Notes under the pieces: model-generated
Database searches by the model: none
What the model saw: only the letters and a program-made list of their open reading frames with translations
What the model was told of the DNA's origin: nothing
Position numbers and translations under genes: made by a program
In this document: positions 32,275-41,104 of the stretch, in pieces
Numbering within the stretch: position 1 is the stretch's first letter
Layout of the letters: every line of letters starts with the position of its first letter
Assembly: GCA_964447405.1 (NCBI GenBank)
Contig: CAYUSP010000002.1
Coordinates: 434,001-498,000, forward strand
Direction of reading: 5' to 3'
DNA: 64,000 bases
DNA from: JALNZF01 sp964447405
Lineage (GTDB): Bacteria; Nitrospirota; UBA9217

Positions 32275-32314
32275 AGTACTTATTAGACTTTATTAGATTG
32301 TTGCAGACTTATGC

Positions 32315-32339
32315 AATGGTGGTCCCAACGGGAATCGAA
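32315..32339. repeat. Proximal attachment site within tRNA-Glu
   Basis: 25-base direct repeat identical to 25092-25116, covering the 3' end of the intact tRNA-Glu gene. Confidence 0.9.
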
Positions 32340-32392
32340 CCCGTGTCTCCGGCGTGAGAGGCCAGCGTCCTAGGCCGCTAGACGATGGGACC
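32317..32392 (-). tRNA. tRNA-Glu (anticodon CTC)
   Basis: 76 bases including an encoded CCA. Acceptor GGTCCCA pairs with TGGGACC; anticodon stem CTGGC/GCCGG surrounds loop CTCTCAC, giving anticodon CTC; T arm contains GGTTCGAATCC. The gene stays intact although the element is inserted at its 3' end. Confidence 0.96.
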
Positions 32393-32413
32393 GCGTTTTG
32401 AAAAAATGAAGCG

Positions 32414-32487
32414 CAGGAGTAATAAGTTCAAAGTTGGGAATAAAAGTATTACCAGGTAATACTCCGAACTAATAACTCGGTACTCCG
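32414..32487. repeat. Word-type inverted repeat between tRNA-Gln and tRNA-Glu
   Basis: Arms built from GGAGTAATAAGTT and ACTCCGAACTAATAACTCGG words with a perfect inner dyad AGTATTACC-A-GGTAATACT (32445-32463). Shares the word CTCCGAACT with the single arm at 53141. Confidence 0.55.
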
Positions 32488-32499
32488 ATCTGAAATTAC

Positions 32500-32573
32500 T
32501 GGTTGGGAGAGGAGGATTCGAACCCCCGTAGACAGAGTCAGAGTCTGCCGTCCTACCACTGGACGATCTCCCA
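32500..32573 (-). tRNA. tRNA-Gln (anticodon CTG)
   Basis: 74 bases including CCA. Acceptor TGGGAGA/TCTCCCA, anticodon loop CTCTGAC giving CTG, T arm GGGGGTTCGAATCCTCC. Upstream of tRNA-Glu on the same strand with 107 bases between. Confidence 0.95.
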
Positions 32574-32711
32574 GTCGAATTAAGCCTAGGCACTATAGCC
32601 AAAACCCTCGCAGGTGTCAAGGGTAAAAAGCCTGCTATCAAGCATGATTCTGTATAAATACCCGCAGTTATAGCATCGCAGAAAAAGCCCGGTTTACACC
32701 ATACCTGCCGA

Positions 32712-33740
32712 TCAATGCTTCGATTCTTCCACACCGGGTCCACCGCCCCCCACCAGGTTCTCAAGTTTGGCGATCTCTGACGGCTGACCCAGCACGATGA
32801 GCGTGTCTTTCGCATGCAGATCGCTGGTCCCGCCAGGGTTGAACACCATTTTACCATTCGCTTTCTTTATCCCCACAATGATCACGCCCGTATCGCGCCG
32901 AAGGCCTGCATCCTTCAGGTTCTGGCCCACGAAGGCTGAGCGTTCGGGTATGGAGATTTCTTCTATTTGCAGATCAAAATGGCCCCGTCCGGTGGCGATC
33001 TCGATGAAATCAACGACGTTCGGCCGCAGGATCGCCTGCGCCATGCGGCTTCCCCCGATCTGGTAGGGAGAAACGACCTTGTTCGCGCCCGCGCGCGTGA
33101 GCTTGAGATCCGACCCGGGCTCGCCTGAGCGGGCAAGGATATACAGGTCCGCGTTCAACCCCCTCGCAGTCAGCGTGATGTAGACGTTCTCCGTGTCAGA
33201 CGAGACGACCGACACGAGCCCCTTGGCCCGCTTGATCCCTGCTTTCAACAGGGTCTCATCCTCGGTGGCGTTCCCGCGCAGGAACAGGACACCGTCCTCT
33301 TCCAGTTTTTCCACGACCTCGGCGTTGCTCTCCACCACAACGAACGGTATGGGCTTGGCAGCGAATTCACGGCAGATGAGCGACCCCATCCTGCCGTAGC
33401 CGCATACGATATAGTGGTCCTTCAATTCATCGATCAGCTTATCCACTTTCTTCCTCCCCAGAAAACGCTGAAACTGTCCTTCAAACATGAGCTGAGCCAG
33501 CTTACCCACGGAGTATCCGAGCACGGTAACGCCGAATACGATCAGCAGGATGGTGAAGACCCGACCGGCATCGCTCATTCGCTGGACATCCATGAATCCG
33601 ACCGTCGCAAGCGTGTTCACGGTCATGTAGAGGGCATCAAGCAGGCGCCATCCCTCGATACTCATATATCCGATCGTGCCCAGGGACACGAGCAGCACGA
33701 GGATCAACAGCAGCAATTTAAGGTCTTTGACTGGGTGCAT
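32712..33740 (-). CDS. Potassium channel protein with TrkA-N/TrkA-C (RCK) domains
   Basis: 342 residues. Two membrane helices (about 8-28 and 60-82) flank a pore loop; then a TrkA-N Rossmann domain (about 110-230, HYIVCGYGRMGSLICREF) and a TrkA-C domain (about 255-335). The selectivity filter reads TVGFMD where the standard is TVGYGD, so ion selectivity may differ. Such channels are tetramers gated by NAD(H) or nucleotides binding to the RCK ring. Monocistronic and divergent from the cytochrome gene. Confidence 0.9.
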   Translation of the reverse strand: MHPVKDLKLLLLILVLLVSLGTIGYMSIEGWRLLDALYMTVNTLATVGFMDVQRMSDAGRVFTILLIVFGVTVLGYSVGKLAQLMFEGQFQRFLGRKKVDKLIDELKDHYIVCGYGRMGSLICREFAAKPIPFVVVESNAEVVEKLEEDGVLFLRGNATEDETLLKAGIKRAKGLVSVVSSDTENVYITLTARGLNADLYILARSGEPGSDLKLTRAGANKVVSPYQIGGSRMAQAILRPNVVDFIEIATGRGHFDLQIEEISIPERSAFVGQNLKDAGLRRDTGVIIVGIKKANGKMVFNPGGTSDLHAKDTLIVLGQPSEIAKLENLVGGGGPGVEESKH

Positions 33741-33894
33741 GGTTAATTAGGGAATCGGGCTCCTTCCGCCCTTCTGCCCAAGCAGACGGTCTTCATTGTA
33801 GCAGAATATTCATTGCTGTCAAAATCTATTGTGTGATGCGGGAGATATGATTTACATCATGACGAAAGGGTGTTGATTGCGGTATTATGTGGTT

Positions 33895-34179
33895 ATGAAA
33901 TTTCCGGAAACCCTTGCACTGTTTTCGCTTCTTTGTTTCGGCTTGTTCGTGAGCCTGCCCGATGGCGCATTCGCCTGCAATGTCTGCCACAGCAAGAATC
34001 CGAAGATGGTGAGCATGCACGAAGCTCTCGAGTTCAAGGATTGCTTTACCTGCCACGGACCCCGGTCCAAGCGCATTGGCGAGCGAAGTAACGAGAAAAC
34101 CTCTGCCGAGCTATGCGTACGATGCCACGCAGCAGACATTTCGGGATCAACCCTCCCCGCACCTGCCCCGAAACTGTGA
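33895..34179 (+). CDS. Small trihaem c-type cytochrome
   Basis: 94 residues from the ATG at 33895; a TTG at 33877 with better Shine-Dalgarno (AAAGGG) would add six residues. A signal peptide (LALFSLLCFGLFVSLPDGAFA) is followed by three haem-binding motifs: CNVCH, CFTCH and CVRCH. The spacing suggests a periplasmic electron carrier of the cytochrome c7/c3 or doubled CxxCH type. The tail is Pro/Ala-rich. No partner oxidoreductase lies beside it. Confidence 0.85.
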   Translation: MKFPETLALFSLLCFGLFVSLPDGAFACNVCHSKNPKMVSMHEALEFKDCFTCHGPRSKRIGERSNEKTSAELCVRCHAADISGSTLPAPAPKL

Positions 34180-34492
34180 TCCGGCGCTATTCGTTTTGAT
34201 CAATTGTGCGGTTGAATATTGAGCGGGAAATTATGATAGGCTGTTCGCGTTAGCGTGATAACGGAGCTTGTCACTTCGATATTACTTACGATTGTCGGAC
34301 TCGCTTAATGATACAGATCATAAACGTTGCATTGTTTTGTATCGGAGATGAGCTTATTTCACATTCACCTACTAACGTTGATTCGATGATAGGAAATTGA
34401 CTGTAAGATACTGGCTGTAATTTTTACATGAATGCGCACATCACTTGCCGCTTTTTTAGCGAGTCGATGTGGACGTGCATGATGAAATCTTC

Positions 34493-34523
34493 GGGTCGGG
34501 TTTCGCAATGCTCTACCCGACCT
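34493..34523. repeat. Hairpin repeat in the 34180-34555 gap
   Basis: GGTCGGGT (34494-34501) and ACCCGACC (34515-34522) with a 13-base loop. This GTAGGTCGGGT...ACCCGACC form resembles hairpin repeats seen in many proteobacterial genomes. The rest of the 375-base gap shows no gene. Confidence 0.55.
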
Positions 34524-34555
34524 ACAAACTGAAATAGATAGTCATCTGTAATATT

Positions 34556-35056
34556 TTAATTTATTTCTATAATATATGAGGGGGTAAGCCCTGAGAGAAC
34601 ATTGCCGTTTCGATCGTGTGCCTGATAATCAATAACACTAAACTCTGATATTTGTGGACTATAACCTTCTGCGATAGTGCCTATCACTGTGCAAAATTCA
34701 CCGATTGGCATCCCATAAGCGTTAATAATTATTGCGCGAACTTTTCCTGGTAGCGTACTACTTGCTGATGTATAAACGCCAGAAATCATAGAATCTGCTG
34801 CCGCAGAACCTGATGTGAACAAGCTACCAGGGCTTATCTCAATTGAATTTTCATATAGTTTTACAGTCACACCTGGAGGTAAGCTCACCGTTACATCAAT
34901 CCCATATATCAAAGTGCTTGTCCCTAAGGATAAGAGTTTTATTTGTGCTGTTTTTGTCAATTCGGATTGAACGGAAGTACTACTTCCACCGCAGCCCTGA
35001 AATATGAATAGGACCGGTATTATAATTAATAGTTCAATATAATTAATCATCTTCAT
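34556..35056 (-). CDS. Cohesin-like lipoprotein
   Basis: 166 residues from the ATG at 35056. Signal peptide with lipobox IFQGC at about residue 22. The mature part follows the cohesin beta-sandwich pattern: AQIKLLSLGTSTLIYGIDVTVSLPPGVTVKL, SGSAAADSMISGVYTSAS, LPGKVRAIIINAYGMPIGEFCTVIG. Cohesins bind dockerins, and the gene directly upstream encodes a protein ending in a dockerin, so this lipoprotein probably holds that protein at the cell surface. AT-rich compared with its surroundings. Cohesin identity is by pattern, not by a search. Confidence 0.7.
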   Translation of the reverse strand: MKMINYIELLIIIPVLFIFQGCGGSSTSVQSELTKTAQIKLLSLGTSTLIYGIDVTVSLPPGVTVKLYENSIEISPGSLFTSGSAAADSMISGVYTSASSTLPGKVRAIIINAYGMPIGEFCTVIGTIAEGYSPQISEFSVIDYQAHDRNGNVLSGLTPSYIIEIN

Positions 35057-35095
35057 AAATACAACCCCCAAAATAATGATGCATAAAGAATTAGT

Positions 35096-38000
35096 TTACC
35101 AGTTTGTAAAATGTACAGCCTTTCGAAGGATTAGCACAACGTCTCCCACATCAATTTTACCATCGGGCTGAGGAACTCCATTCACGAGCGGTGAAACGTC
35201 ACCATGAAGGAACTCTGTACTGTTACTAGATATAGCACCTACGGCAATACGAAGAGCAAGGAGAGCATCAACTGAATCAGTAACACCGTTTCCATCTAAA
35301 TCGCCGTCAGCCATTGTATTAGGACTCAAGGCTCCTAATTTACCACCACGCACAGGTAATACATGCATGTTATTATCCTTCCAGCCGCTATATGTCCCAC
35401 CCATGAGCAATATAATACTTGAAGCGTTAACGGGATAATCAGTTTTTGTCGATGAAGACCAATAGAGGTCCCATTGTATATTTGCAAATGTTTTACGTAA
35501 CAATGAATATACATCCCCATGACTATTAATTACAGGATCATCGTAATTTACAAGGCTTTCAAGCTCATTTACATTCGGTAAACGCCAATCATCGTGTCCA
35601 AGATAATTTTCTGCTTTCAGCTTTGCCACATAGTCAAGTGCATGCTGCCAGGTAACTTTTCCATCATTTGCAGTACCGTCGGTATCCCATCCATTATCTC
35701 TTGTCGCAACTAAGTTCCCATCTGGCGCCCATAAAAGACCGGTAAGATTATCAATAATGGATGTATCATAATTTATCGTAAAACGCGGATTCGGCCAAGC
35801 CACTCCTTTTTGACTCTCTCCATCCTGGCCAGTGTTTGCACAGGAAATTATGCTACCTGAGGAGTCGTAACACTTAGACTGCCCAGTTTTCGGAAGATTA
35901 ACCAGTGCGTGAATCATACTGTTGTCATTACGTACTGGCCATACTCTATAAACCATTGACTTAATATTAACAACTTGGTAAGTTATGTTACCGCTGAATG
36001 TATCGACGCTGTATGCAGCAGTAGGATCTGCAGCTTCTGTTGTAGAAGTCCAATAGCCTTCTGAGTAAAGGTTCTGTACATTTGTGAAACCTTGCGTACT
36101 TAGCCACGATCCTGAGTTTGGTTTACTGTAATTGACAAGACTTCTCATTTCCCTTACATTCGGTAAACGCCAGTCATTGTGTCCGAGATAGTTTTCTACA
36201 TTCAGCTTTGCCACGTAGTCAAGTGCATGCTGCCAGGTAACTTTCCCATCAATTGCAGTTCCGTCGGTATCCCATCCATTGTTTCTTGTCGCAATTAAGT
36301 TCCCATCTGGTGCCCATAAAAGACCTGTAAGGTTATCAATAATGGATGTATCATAATTTGCTGTAAAGCGCCTAATTGGCAAGATAACCCCTGTTCTAAA
36401 TTCGCCATCCTGACCGGAGTTTAAACAATTTATTGCGGCATAAGAAATACCTGCACTGTTATAGCAAGTTATTTGGCCAGTACTAGGGAGATCGACTATA
36501 CCAGTAATTATCGGAATCGGATTAAAGATTATTTCAATTGAAGGTGCAATAGCTATAGTGCCTGCAAAATCTGTGACGGTAAAATCAATTCTATAGATGC
36601 CCGCAGCAGTTGGATGTCCACCAACACTGCAAATATTCCCAGACGTAGATGTGGTAAGACCTGCTATACCTGCTCCTTGACATGTATATGAATATGGTGC
36701 AGATCCTTTTACTGCAGTCATTATTATTTGCTGATTATACTGTGTGTTTATCGTTCCGGATGGTAGCGACAAGGGTGATGTGGTAAATGCTAATTGATTA
36801 GATTCTATCAGTAAGTTTACAGCTCTTATTTCATTTCCTTTCCCGTTTGTCGAATTTATAAAGTTAATCGTATCACTATATGATCCTACGGAAAGGCTGT
36901 TCGCTGAAGCTCCAATAGTAACAACAACCGTTGTGGTCGCCCCAGCACTTAAAGTACCGCCTGTCGAAGAGAGTATCGCCCATGGTTGTGCAGTAGAAGC
37001 AGACCAGTTTATAGAAGTATTACCTGTATTTTGAAGAGTATATTCTTGGCTTGACGGAGTAAGCGGTCTTCCTTGTAATCCGGCAGAGGTTAAATCATAA
37101 AGGGGACTTACAGAAAGGGAACCAGGTAATACATTAACAGTCAAGCCAACTGATCTTGTGGCGTCACCATTATTATTTGTAGTATTTGTGAATGTTATTG
37201 TTTCGCCATAATTCCCCGGTGTAAGGCCATTAGCATTATTATTAGTAGAAACAGTTACCACCGTGCTTGCACCTGCTGCTAGTTGTCCTGCCAAAGATGA
37301 CAAACTAATCCATGGTTGTATATTCTCAGCGGTCCAGTTGATTGTATCTCCACCCGTGTTCATGACTGTAAACTGCACACTTGACGGACTAAAAGGTCCA
37401 CCTTGAGTTCCTACAGAATACAAATTACCAGTACTAATAGACATATTACCCGGTGGTGGTAAGACAATCAAATTGACTGATCTTATTTGCTCTATCCCGT
37501 CGCTATCAGTTATCCTGACAGTATCCGAATATGTTCCTGGTGATAAGGTCGCGGTATAAGTCTCATTAATCATTACGCTTAAATTCATTGCATGATAAAT
37601 GGTATTAATAGAATTCGGTCCTGGATTTCCTAAGTACGCCCAAGGCCCTGTAATTTGAGCCCTCCATGTTAACGCCCCCCCAACAATATTGGTTAATGTA
37701 TATGCTAAATAAGTGTGATCACATGTACCGCCTTGATAACATATAGCTGTCAACCCAGCATCTGGTGTTACGCTAAGCCGATTTGTGGGTGAATTACCTA
37801 CACCTAGAGTAACATTTCTTGAAACGCTGGTATTATTTGTCGTATCAATAAATGTCACAATATCACTATAATTGCCGGTCGCAAGTATGTTCGCACTGGC
37901 GTTTAAGGAGACCGTTACAGGAGTACTTCCACCTGCATCTAATGTCCCACCTGCGGATGATAAGTTAACCCACGATTGATTTTTTGTTGCTGTCCAATTA

Positions 38001-39301
38001 ATTGATTTACCGCCATTATTTATTAAGGTATATTGAATAGTGGTAGATGGTCCGAAAGGACCAGACTGATTTCCTGATGCCATAAGGTGATCGATCGGAG
38101 AAACATCGAGAACGCCAGGCGATACAGTTGTAACATTAATACTGTATGAGTTCTTGGCACCATTTATGCCGAATATTTTTAAGTAGTATGTGCCTCCTGT
38201 AACAGGTGTTGATCTCTGGACACTTTTTTGATTAGTCGCTCCAATACCCGAGTCGAGTAAATTCAACGAGGCGTCATAGAGCTGTAACCCTAACTCGCCT
38301 CTGGATTGGATAAAGTTAATAGATGCATTTAATGTAGTATTTGGGTCAATTGTAAACTCAAACCAATCATCATCATTACACTTTAAAGATGCTTGATTAA
38401 AAGGACTGCCTGGAGTACTTGCTTTTTCCGGAGAATCATTATCTTCCCAATTATCGTCAGTAGTATCTACTCTGGACGACGGTATTCCATTTAGCATAAA
38501 TGACACAATGCTTATATCTTGCCATGAAAGATCATTCCAATCAATCCACCAAGGGTCTTCAGACTCTAATATGCCATTATTAAATGTACCTTTGACTAGT
38601 AGCCAATTAGTCGTGCTAGATCTACCCCATTTGGCATAGTTTTCAACGTAACCAATTAGCACCATGGTATGCGATTGCGGGATCGATGAGACTGTATTGT
38701 CCGTATTATTGTTTTTAAAATAGTATAATTGTTGAATATATGTAGGATTCCACCATGACAAGAGCATTGGACCATATGCCTTAATGCCATTTTTTATATC
38801 GCTCCAAGACACATAATAATCATGACGGTTCGTGATAAAACTAGCATTTGCGTCAAACTGCTGGACGACATTATTTAATTTACCTGCAAGTGAATTCAAA
38901 TCGATCTTATTTATTCCGCCGGATCCAAATTGCTCAACAATTTTTTCTCTTAAATATTTTACTCCTTGAGGATTAGTTGTGGGGTCAGATCTGCCATAAG
39001 GAACGAAATTACTCCACCCATTATTATCATAATAACCTAAAATCATTGCTAAAGACGTTTGTGTACATATTCCCAATGTCCCATTCAGATTGCTTTCCCC
39101 AAGGTCCCAATATCCATTAAAATTATAATCTAGCCAGTCTTGATCATAACTGGGCACTTTATCATATATTTTACAACCCGCTATAATACCACCAGAACCA
39201 TCATTACAATCTTGCGGTGGGTCTGCATAAGCAGCTTGAAAATTGACTAATACTAATAAACATGGCAATATCATTTGAATCATAATTTTCATTGGTAGCA
39301 T
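35096..39301 (-). CDS. Large secreted multidomain protein: C39-like peptidase, PPC, BACON repeats, DUF1566 pair, dockerin
   Basis: 1401 residues. Signal peptide (1-26); papain-like C39 peptidase domain (about 45-275; Cys in TLGICTQTSLAMILGYYD, His in SHTMVLIGYV); PPC domain (about 285-395); four BACON-like repeats (about 400-840; each with an INWTA...PWxxLSS core); a putative Ig domain (about 850-945); two DUF1566/Lcl C-terminal domains (about 950-1135 and 1140-1325; TGLLWAPDGN, DWRLPNV); and a C-terminal dockerin (DLDGNGVTDSVDALLALRIAVG and DGKIDVGDVVLILRKAV). GAGGT precedes the ATG. The downstream cohesin-like lipoprotein is its likely anchor. AT-rich, suggesting transfer. Confidence 0.88.
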   Translation of the reverse strand: MLPMKIMIQMILPCLLVLVNFQAAYADPPQDCNDGSGGIIAGCKIYDKVPSYDQDWLDYNFNGYWDLGESNLNGTLGICTQTSLAMILGYYDNNGWSNFVPYGRSDPTTNPQGVKYLREKIVEQFGSGGINKIDLNSLAGKLNNVVQQFDANASFITNRHDYYVSWSDIKNGIKAYGPMLLSWWNPTYIQQLYYFKNNNTDNTVSSIPQSHTMVLIGYVENYAKWGRSSTTNWLLVKGTFNNGILESEDPWWIDWNDLSWQDISIVSFMLNGIPSSRVDTTDDNWEDNDSPEKASTPGSPFNQASLKCNDDDWFEFTIDPNTTLNASINFIQSRGELGLQLYDASLNLLDSGIGATNQKSVQRSTPVTGGTYYLKIFGINGAKNSYSINVTTVSPGVLDVSPIDHLMASGNQSGPFGPSTTIQYTLINNGGKSINWTATKNQSWVNLSSAGGTLDAGGSTPVTVSLNASANILATGNYSDIVTFIDTTNNTSVSRNVTLGVGNSPTNRLSVTPDAGLTAICYQGGTCDHTYLAYTLTNIVGGALTWRAQITGPWAYLGNPGPNSINTIYHAMNLSVMINETYTATLSPGTYSDTVRITDSDGIEQIRSVNLIVLPPPGNMSISTGNLYSVGTQGGPFSPSSVQFTVMNTGGDTINWTAENIQPWISLSSLAGQLAAGASTVVTVSTNNNANGLTPGNYGETITFTNTTNNNGDATRSVGLTVNVLPGSLSVSPLYDLTSAGLQGRPLTPSSQEYTLQNTGNTSINWSASTAQPWAILSSTGGTLSAGATTTVVVTIGASANSLSVGSYSDTINFINSTNGKGNEIRAVNLLIESNQLAFTTSPLSLPSGTINTQYNQQIIMTAVKGSAPYSYTCQGAGIAGLTTSTSGNICSVGGHPTAAGIYRIDFTVTDFAGTIAIAPSIEIIFNPIPIITGIVDLPSTGQITCYNSAGISYAAINCLNSGQDGEFRTGVILPIRRFTANYDTSIIDNLTGLLWAPDGNLIATRNNGWDTDGTAIDGKVTWQHALDYVAKLNVENYLGHNDWRLPNVREMRSLVNYSKPNSGSWLSTQGFTNVQNLYSEGYWTSTTEAADPTAAYSVDTFSGNITYQVVNIKSMVYRVWPVRNDNSMIHALVNLPKTGQSKCYDSSGSIISCANTGQDGESQKGVAWPNPRFTINYDTSIIDNLTGLLWAPDGNLVATRDNGWDTDGTANDGKVTWQHALDYVAKLKAENYLGHDDWRLPNVNELESLVNYDDPVINSHGDVYSLLRKTFANIQWDLYWSSSTKTDYPVNASSIILLMGGTYSGWKDNNMHVLPVRGGKLGALSPNTMADGDLDGNGVTDSVDALLALRIAVGAISSNSTEFLHGDVSPLVNGVPQPDGKIDVGDVVLILRKAVHFTNW

Positions 39302-39755
39302 TTATGTACCTCTTAAGTGATGCTTAGTCTTTACTATCGAGTTACCGCACCACAATTTATTCATTTTTTATACTTTCTTGTTTCTCAATTCGTTCAATTG
39401 TGGCGTTGAAAAATCGGCAGCAGAACTTTGAAGATGCAGTGCGAATATACTATATGAATTAGCGTATTTTGCAAGAAACTTGTCGACGCATTTTAAGGTA
39501 TAGAAATATCGTGCCTATTTCAAAATCGATTTATCACCTTTTTGCCTGCCTAGCACATAAAGAGGCAAGAGCAGAAAATGCCCTATGTATGCGTTTAGCT
39601 ATACGGATTTTAGCATTATTAGTTTAATAAATACAAAAGTAGCCCTTGCCTGAAGACCACCGCTTAAAATGTTTGATATTAAGAGGACGCTGCTTTCACC
39701 TTCTGAAAACGCTTCCCGTCAGGTTTGAGTCTTCACCGAAAGCAAAGCCCGCCTC
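39302..39755. other. AT-rich intergenic region
   Basis: About 450 bases upstream of the dockerin protein gene. It should hold that gene's promoter; only poor -35/-10 candidates are visible (TTGAAC with TATAAA at a 19-base spacing on the minus strand, near 39365-39395). No gene seen. Confidence 0.5.
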
Positions 39756-41057
39756 TCACTTATACGGATACATGACATAGAAGAGCAGCGACAGCGCTGC
39801 AAACACCCACATGCCTGCGGAGACTTCGCGGAATCTCCCGGCCATTGTTTTGAGCACAGGATAGGAGAGCAGCCCGGCGGTCATGCCCACACCGATGTTG
39901 AAGGTGAAGATCATCATCACGATCGTGATGAACGCGGGGATAAGCTCCGTATAGTCCTTGAAGTCGATATGAATGATCGGGCTGATCATGAACGTGCCGA
40001 TCACGATGAGCGCGGTTCCATAGGCATGGGGCGGGACCGACGTGAGGAGCGGCGCGAAGAACAAGGCGAGCAGGAACAGGCCTGCCACCACCAGGGCGGT
40101 GAAACCTGTCCTGCCACCTTCCTCGATCCCTGCCGCTGATTCGATGTACGCGCCTGTGGTCGTGGTCCCGAGCATCGGCGCAATCAGGTTCGCCACGGCA
40201 TCCGCCATCATGGGCTTCTCAATCTCCGGCAGGTTGCCGCGCTTGTCCAGCAGGCCGCCGCGCGCGGACAGGCCGATCAGCGTCCCGACAGTGTCCACAT
40301 ACGCCAGCACGAAGACAATAACAACTACAGGAAGGTTCCTGATGCTTAGGGCACCGGTGATATCAAGCTGCATGAAGATGGGACCGAGACTCGGCGGCAG
40401 GCTGGTCCACGAGTCCGGCACCGGAGTGATGCCGAGCAGGAAGGACAGGATCGTCACGGACAGGATGCCGATGATGACCGCACCCTTCACGCGAACGATC
40501 ATGAGCCAGATGATGAGGAAGAATCCGAACACAGCCAGCAGCACCGGGGTCTGCGATAACCTGCCCAAACTGACCGGTGCGCCCGGCACGCCAAGCGCTA
40601 CAATCCCGGTCTCGCAGAGGCCGATGAACGTCAGAAACAGCCCGATGCCCACAGCGAAGCTGTACTTGAGCGACGGCGGTATTGCATCCGCCATCTTCCC
40701 CCGCACCTTAAGCATGGTAAGCACGGAAAAAAGAACACCGGCGATGAATATGGCGCCCAGGGCTGTCTGCCAGGGATACCCCAGCACCTTCACGACCGTA
40801 AAGGCGATGAATGCGTTTTCGCCCATGTAGGGCGCGATGGCGAAGGGGCGTTTTGCGTAAAAACCCATGATCAGGGTCCCGAATGCCGCGGACAGGATCG
40901 TCGCGGTCATGGACGGCCCCTTGGGTATGCCCGCTGCCTCGAGGATCGCTGGATTCACCACGATGATGTACGCCATGGTAAGAAAGGTGGCAATCCCGGC
41001 GAGCGCTTCCTGTTTATAGGTTGTTTTGTATTTGTCGAATTCGAAGTACGTTTTCAT
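39756..41057 (-). CDS. NCS2 family purine (guanine/hypoxanthine-type) permease
   Basis: 433 residues, about 12 to 14 membrane helices. Starts KYKTTYKQEALAGIATFLTMAYIIVVNPAIL, the AzgA/PbuG-type start, with the family motifs FAIAPYMGENAFIAFTVV and GTTTTGAYIESAAGIEEGGRTG. It imports guanine, hypoxanthine or adenine with protons. No purine riboswitch-like fold was recognised upstream. The gene downstream of 41105 ends 48 bases away on the same strand. Confidence 0.93.
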   Translation of the reverse strand: MKTYFEFDKYKTTYKQEALAGIATFLTMAYIIVVNPAILEAAGIPKGPSMTATILSAAFGTLIMGFYAKRPFAIAPYMGENAFIAFTVVKVLGYPWQTALGAIFIAGVLFSVLTMLKVRGKMADAIPPSLKYSFAVGIGLFLTFIGLCETGIVALGVPGAPVSLGRLSQTPVLLAVFGFFLIIWLMIVRVKGAVIIGILSVTILSFLLGITPVPDSWTSLPPSLGPIFMQLDITGALSIRNLPVVVIVFVLAYVDTVGTLIGLSARGGLLDKRGNLPEIEKPMMADAVANLIAPMLGTTTTGAYIESAAGIEEGGRTGFTALVVAGLFLLALFFAPLLTSVPPHAYGTALIVIGTFMISPIIHIDFKDYTELIPAFITIVMMIFTFNIGVGMTAGLLSYPVLKTMAGRFREVSAGMWVFAALSLLFYVMYPYK

Positions 41058-41104
41058 TCGGTTCGTTCCGGTTCGATTTGGATGACTGTTGCGACCATTT
41101 CCTG

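Larger units (their letters stand above)
25117..32314. mobile_element. Integrative element in tRNA-Glu(CTC), about 7.2 kb
   Basis: Bounded by the 25-base direct repeats at 25092 and 32315. A P4-type integrase lies next to the intact tRNA, followed on the same strand by an unknown protein, an AlpA-like regulator, a DUF5659-like protein, a winged-helix replication-like protein, a DUF5681 protein and three small unknowns. The distal end holds a lipoprotein gene on the plus strand. No capsid, terminase large subunit or conjugation gene is seen, so it resembles a phage satellite or a small mobilisable island. GC content is below that of the chromosome around it. Confidence 0.88.

Noticed and set aside
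25117..32314. Complete prophage
   Set aside because: The element lacks terminase large subunit, portal, capsid, tail and lysis genes and is only 7.2 kb.
39680..41100. Purine riboswitch upstream of the NCS2 permease
   Set aside because: Only about 48 bases separate the permease start from the previous gene and no three-way-junction motif could be recognised.
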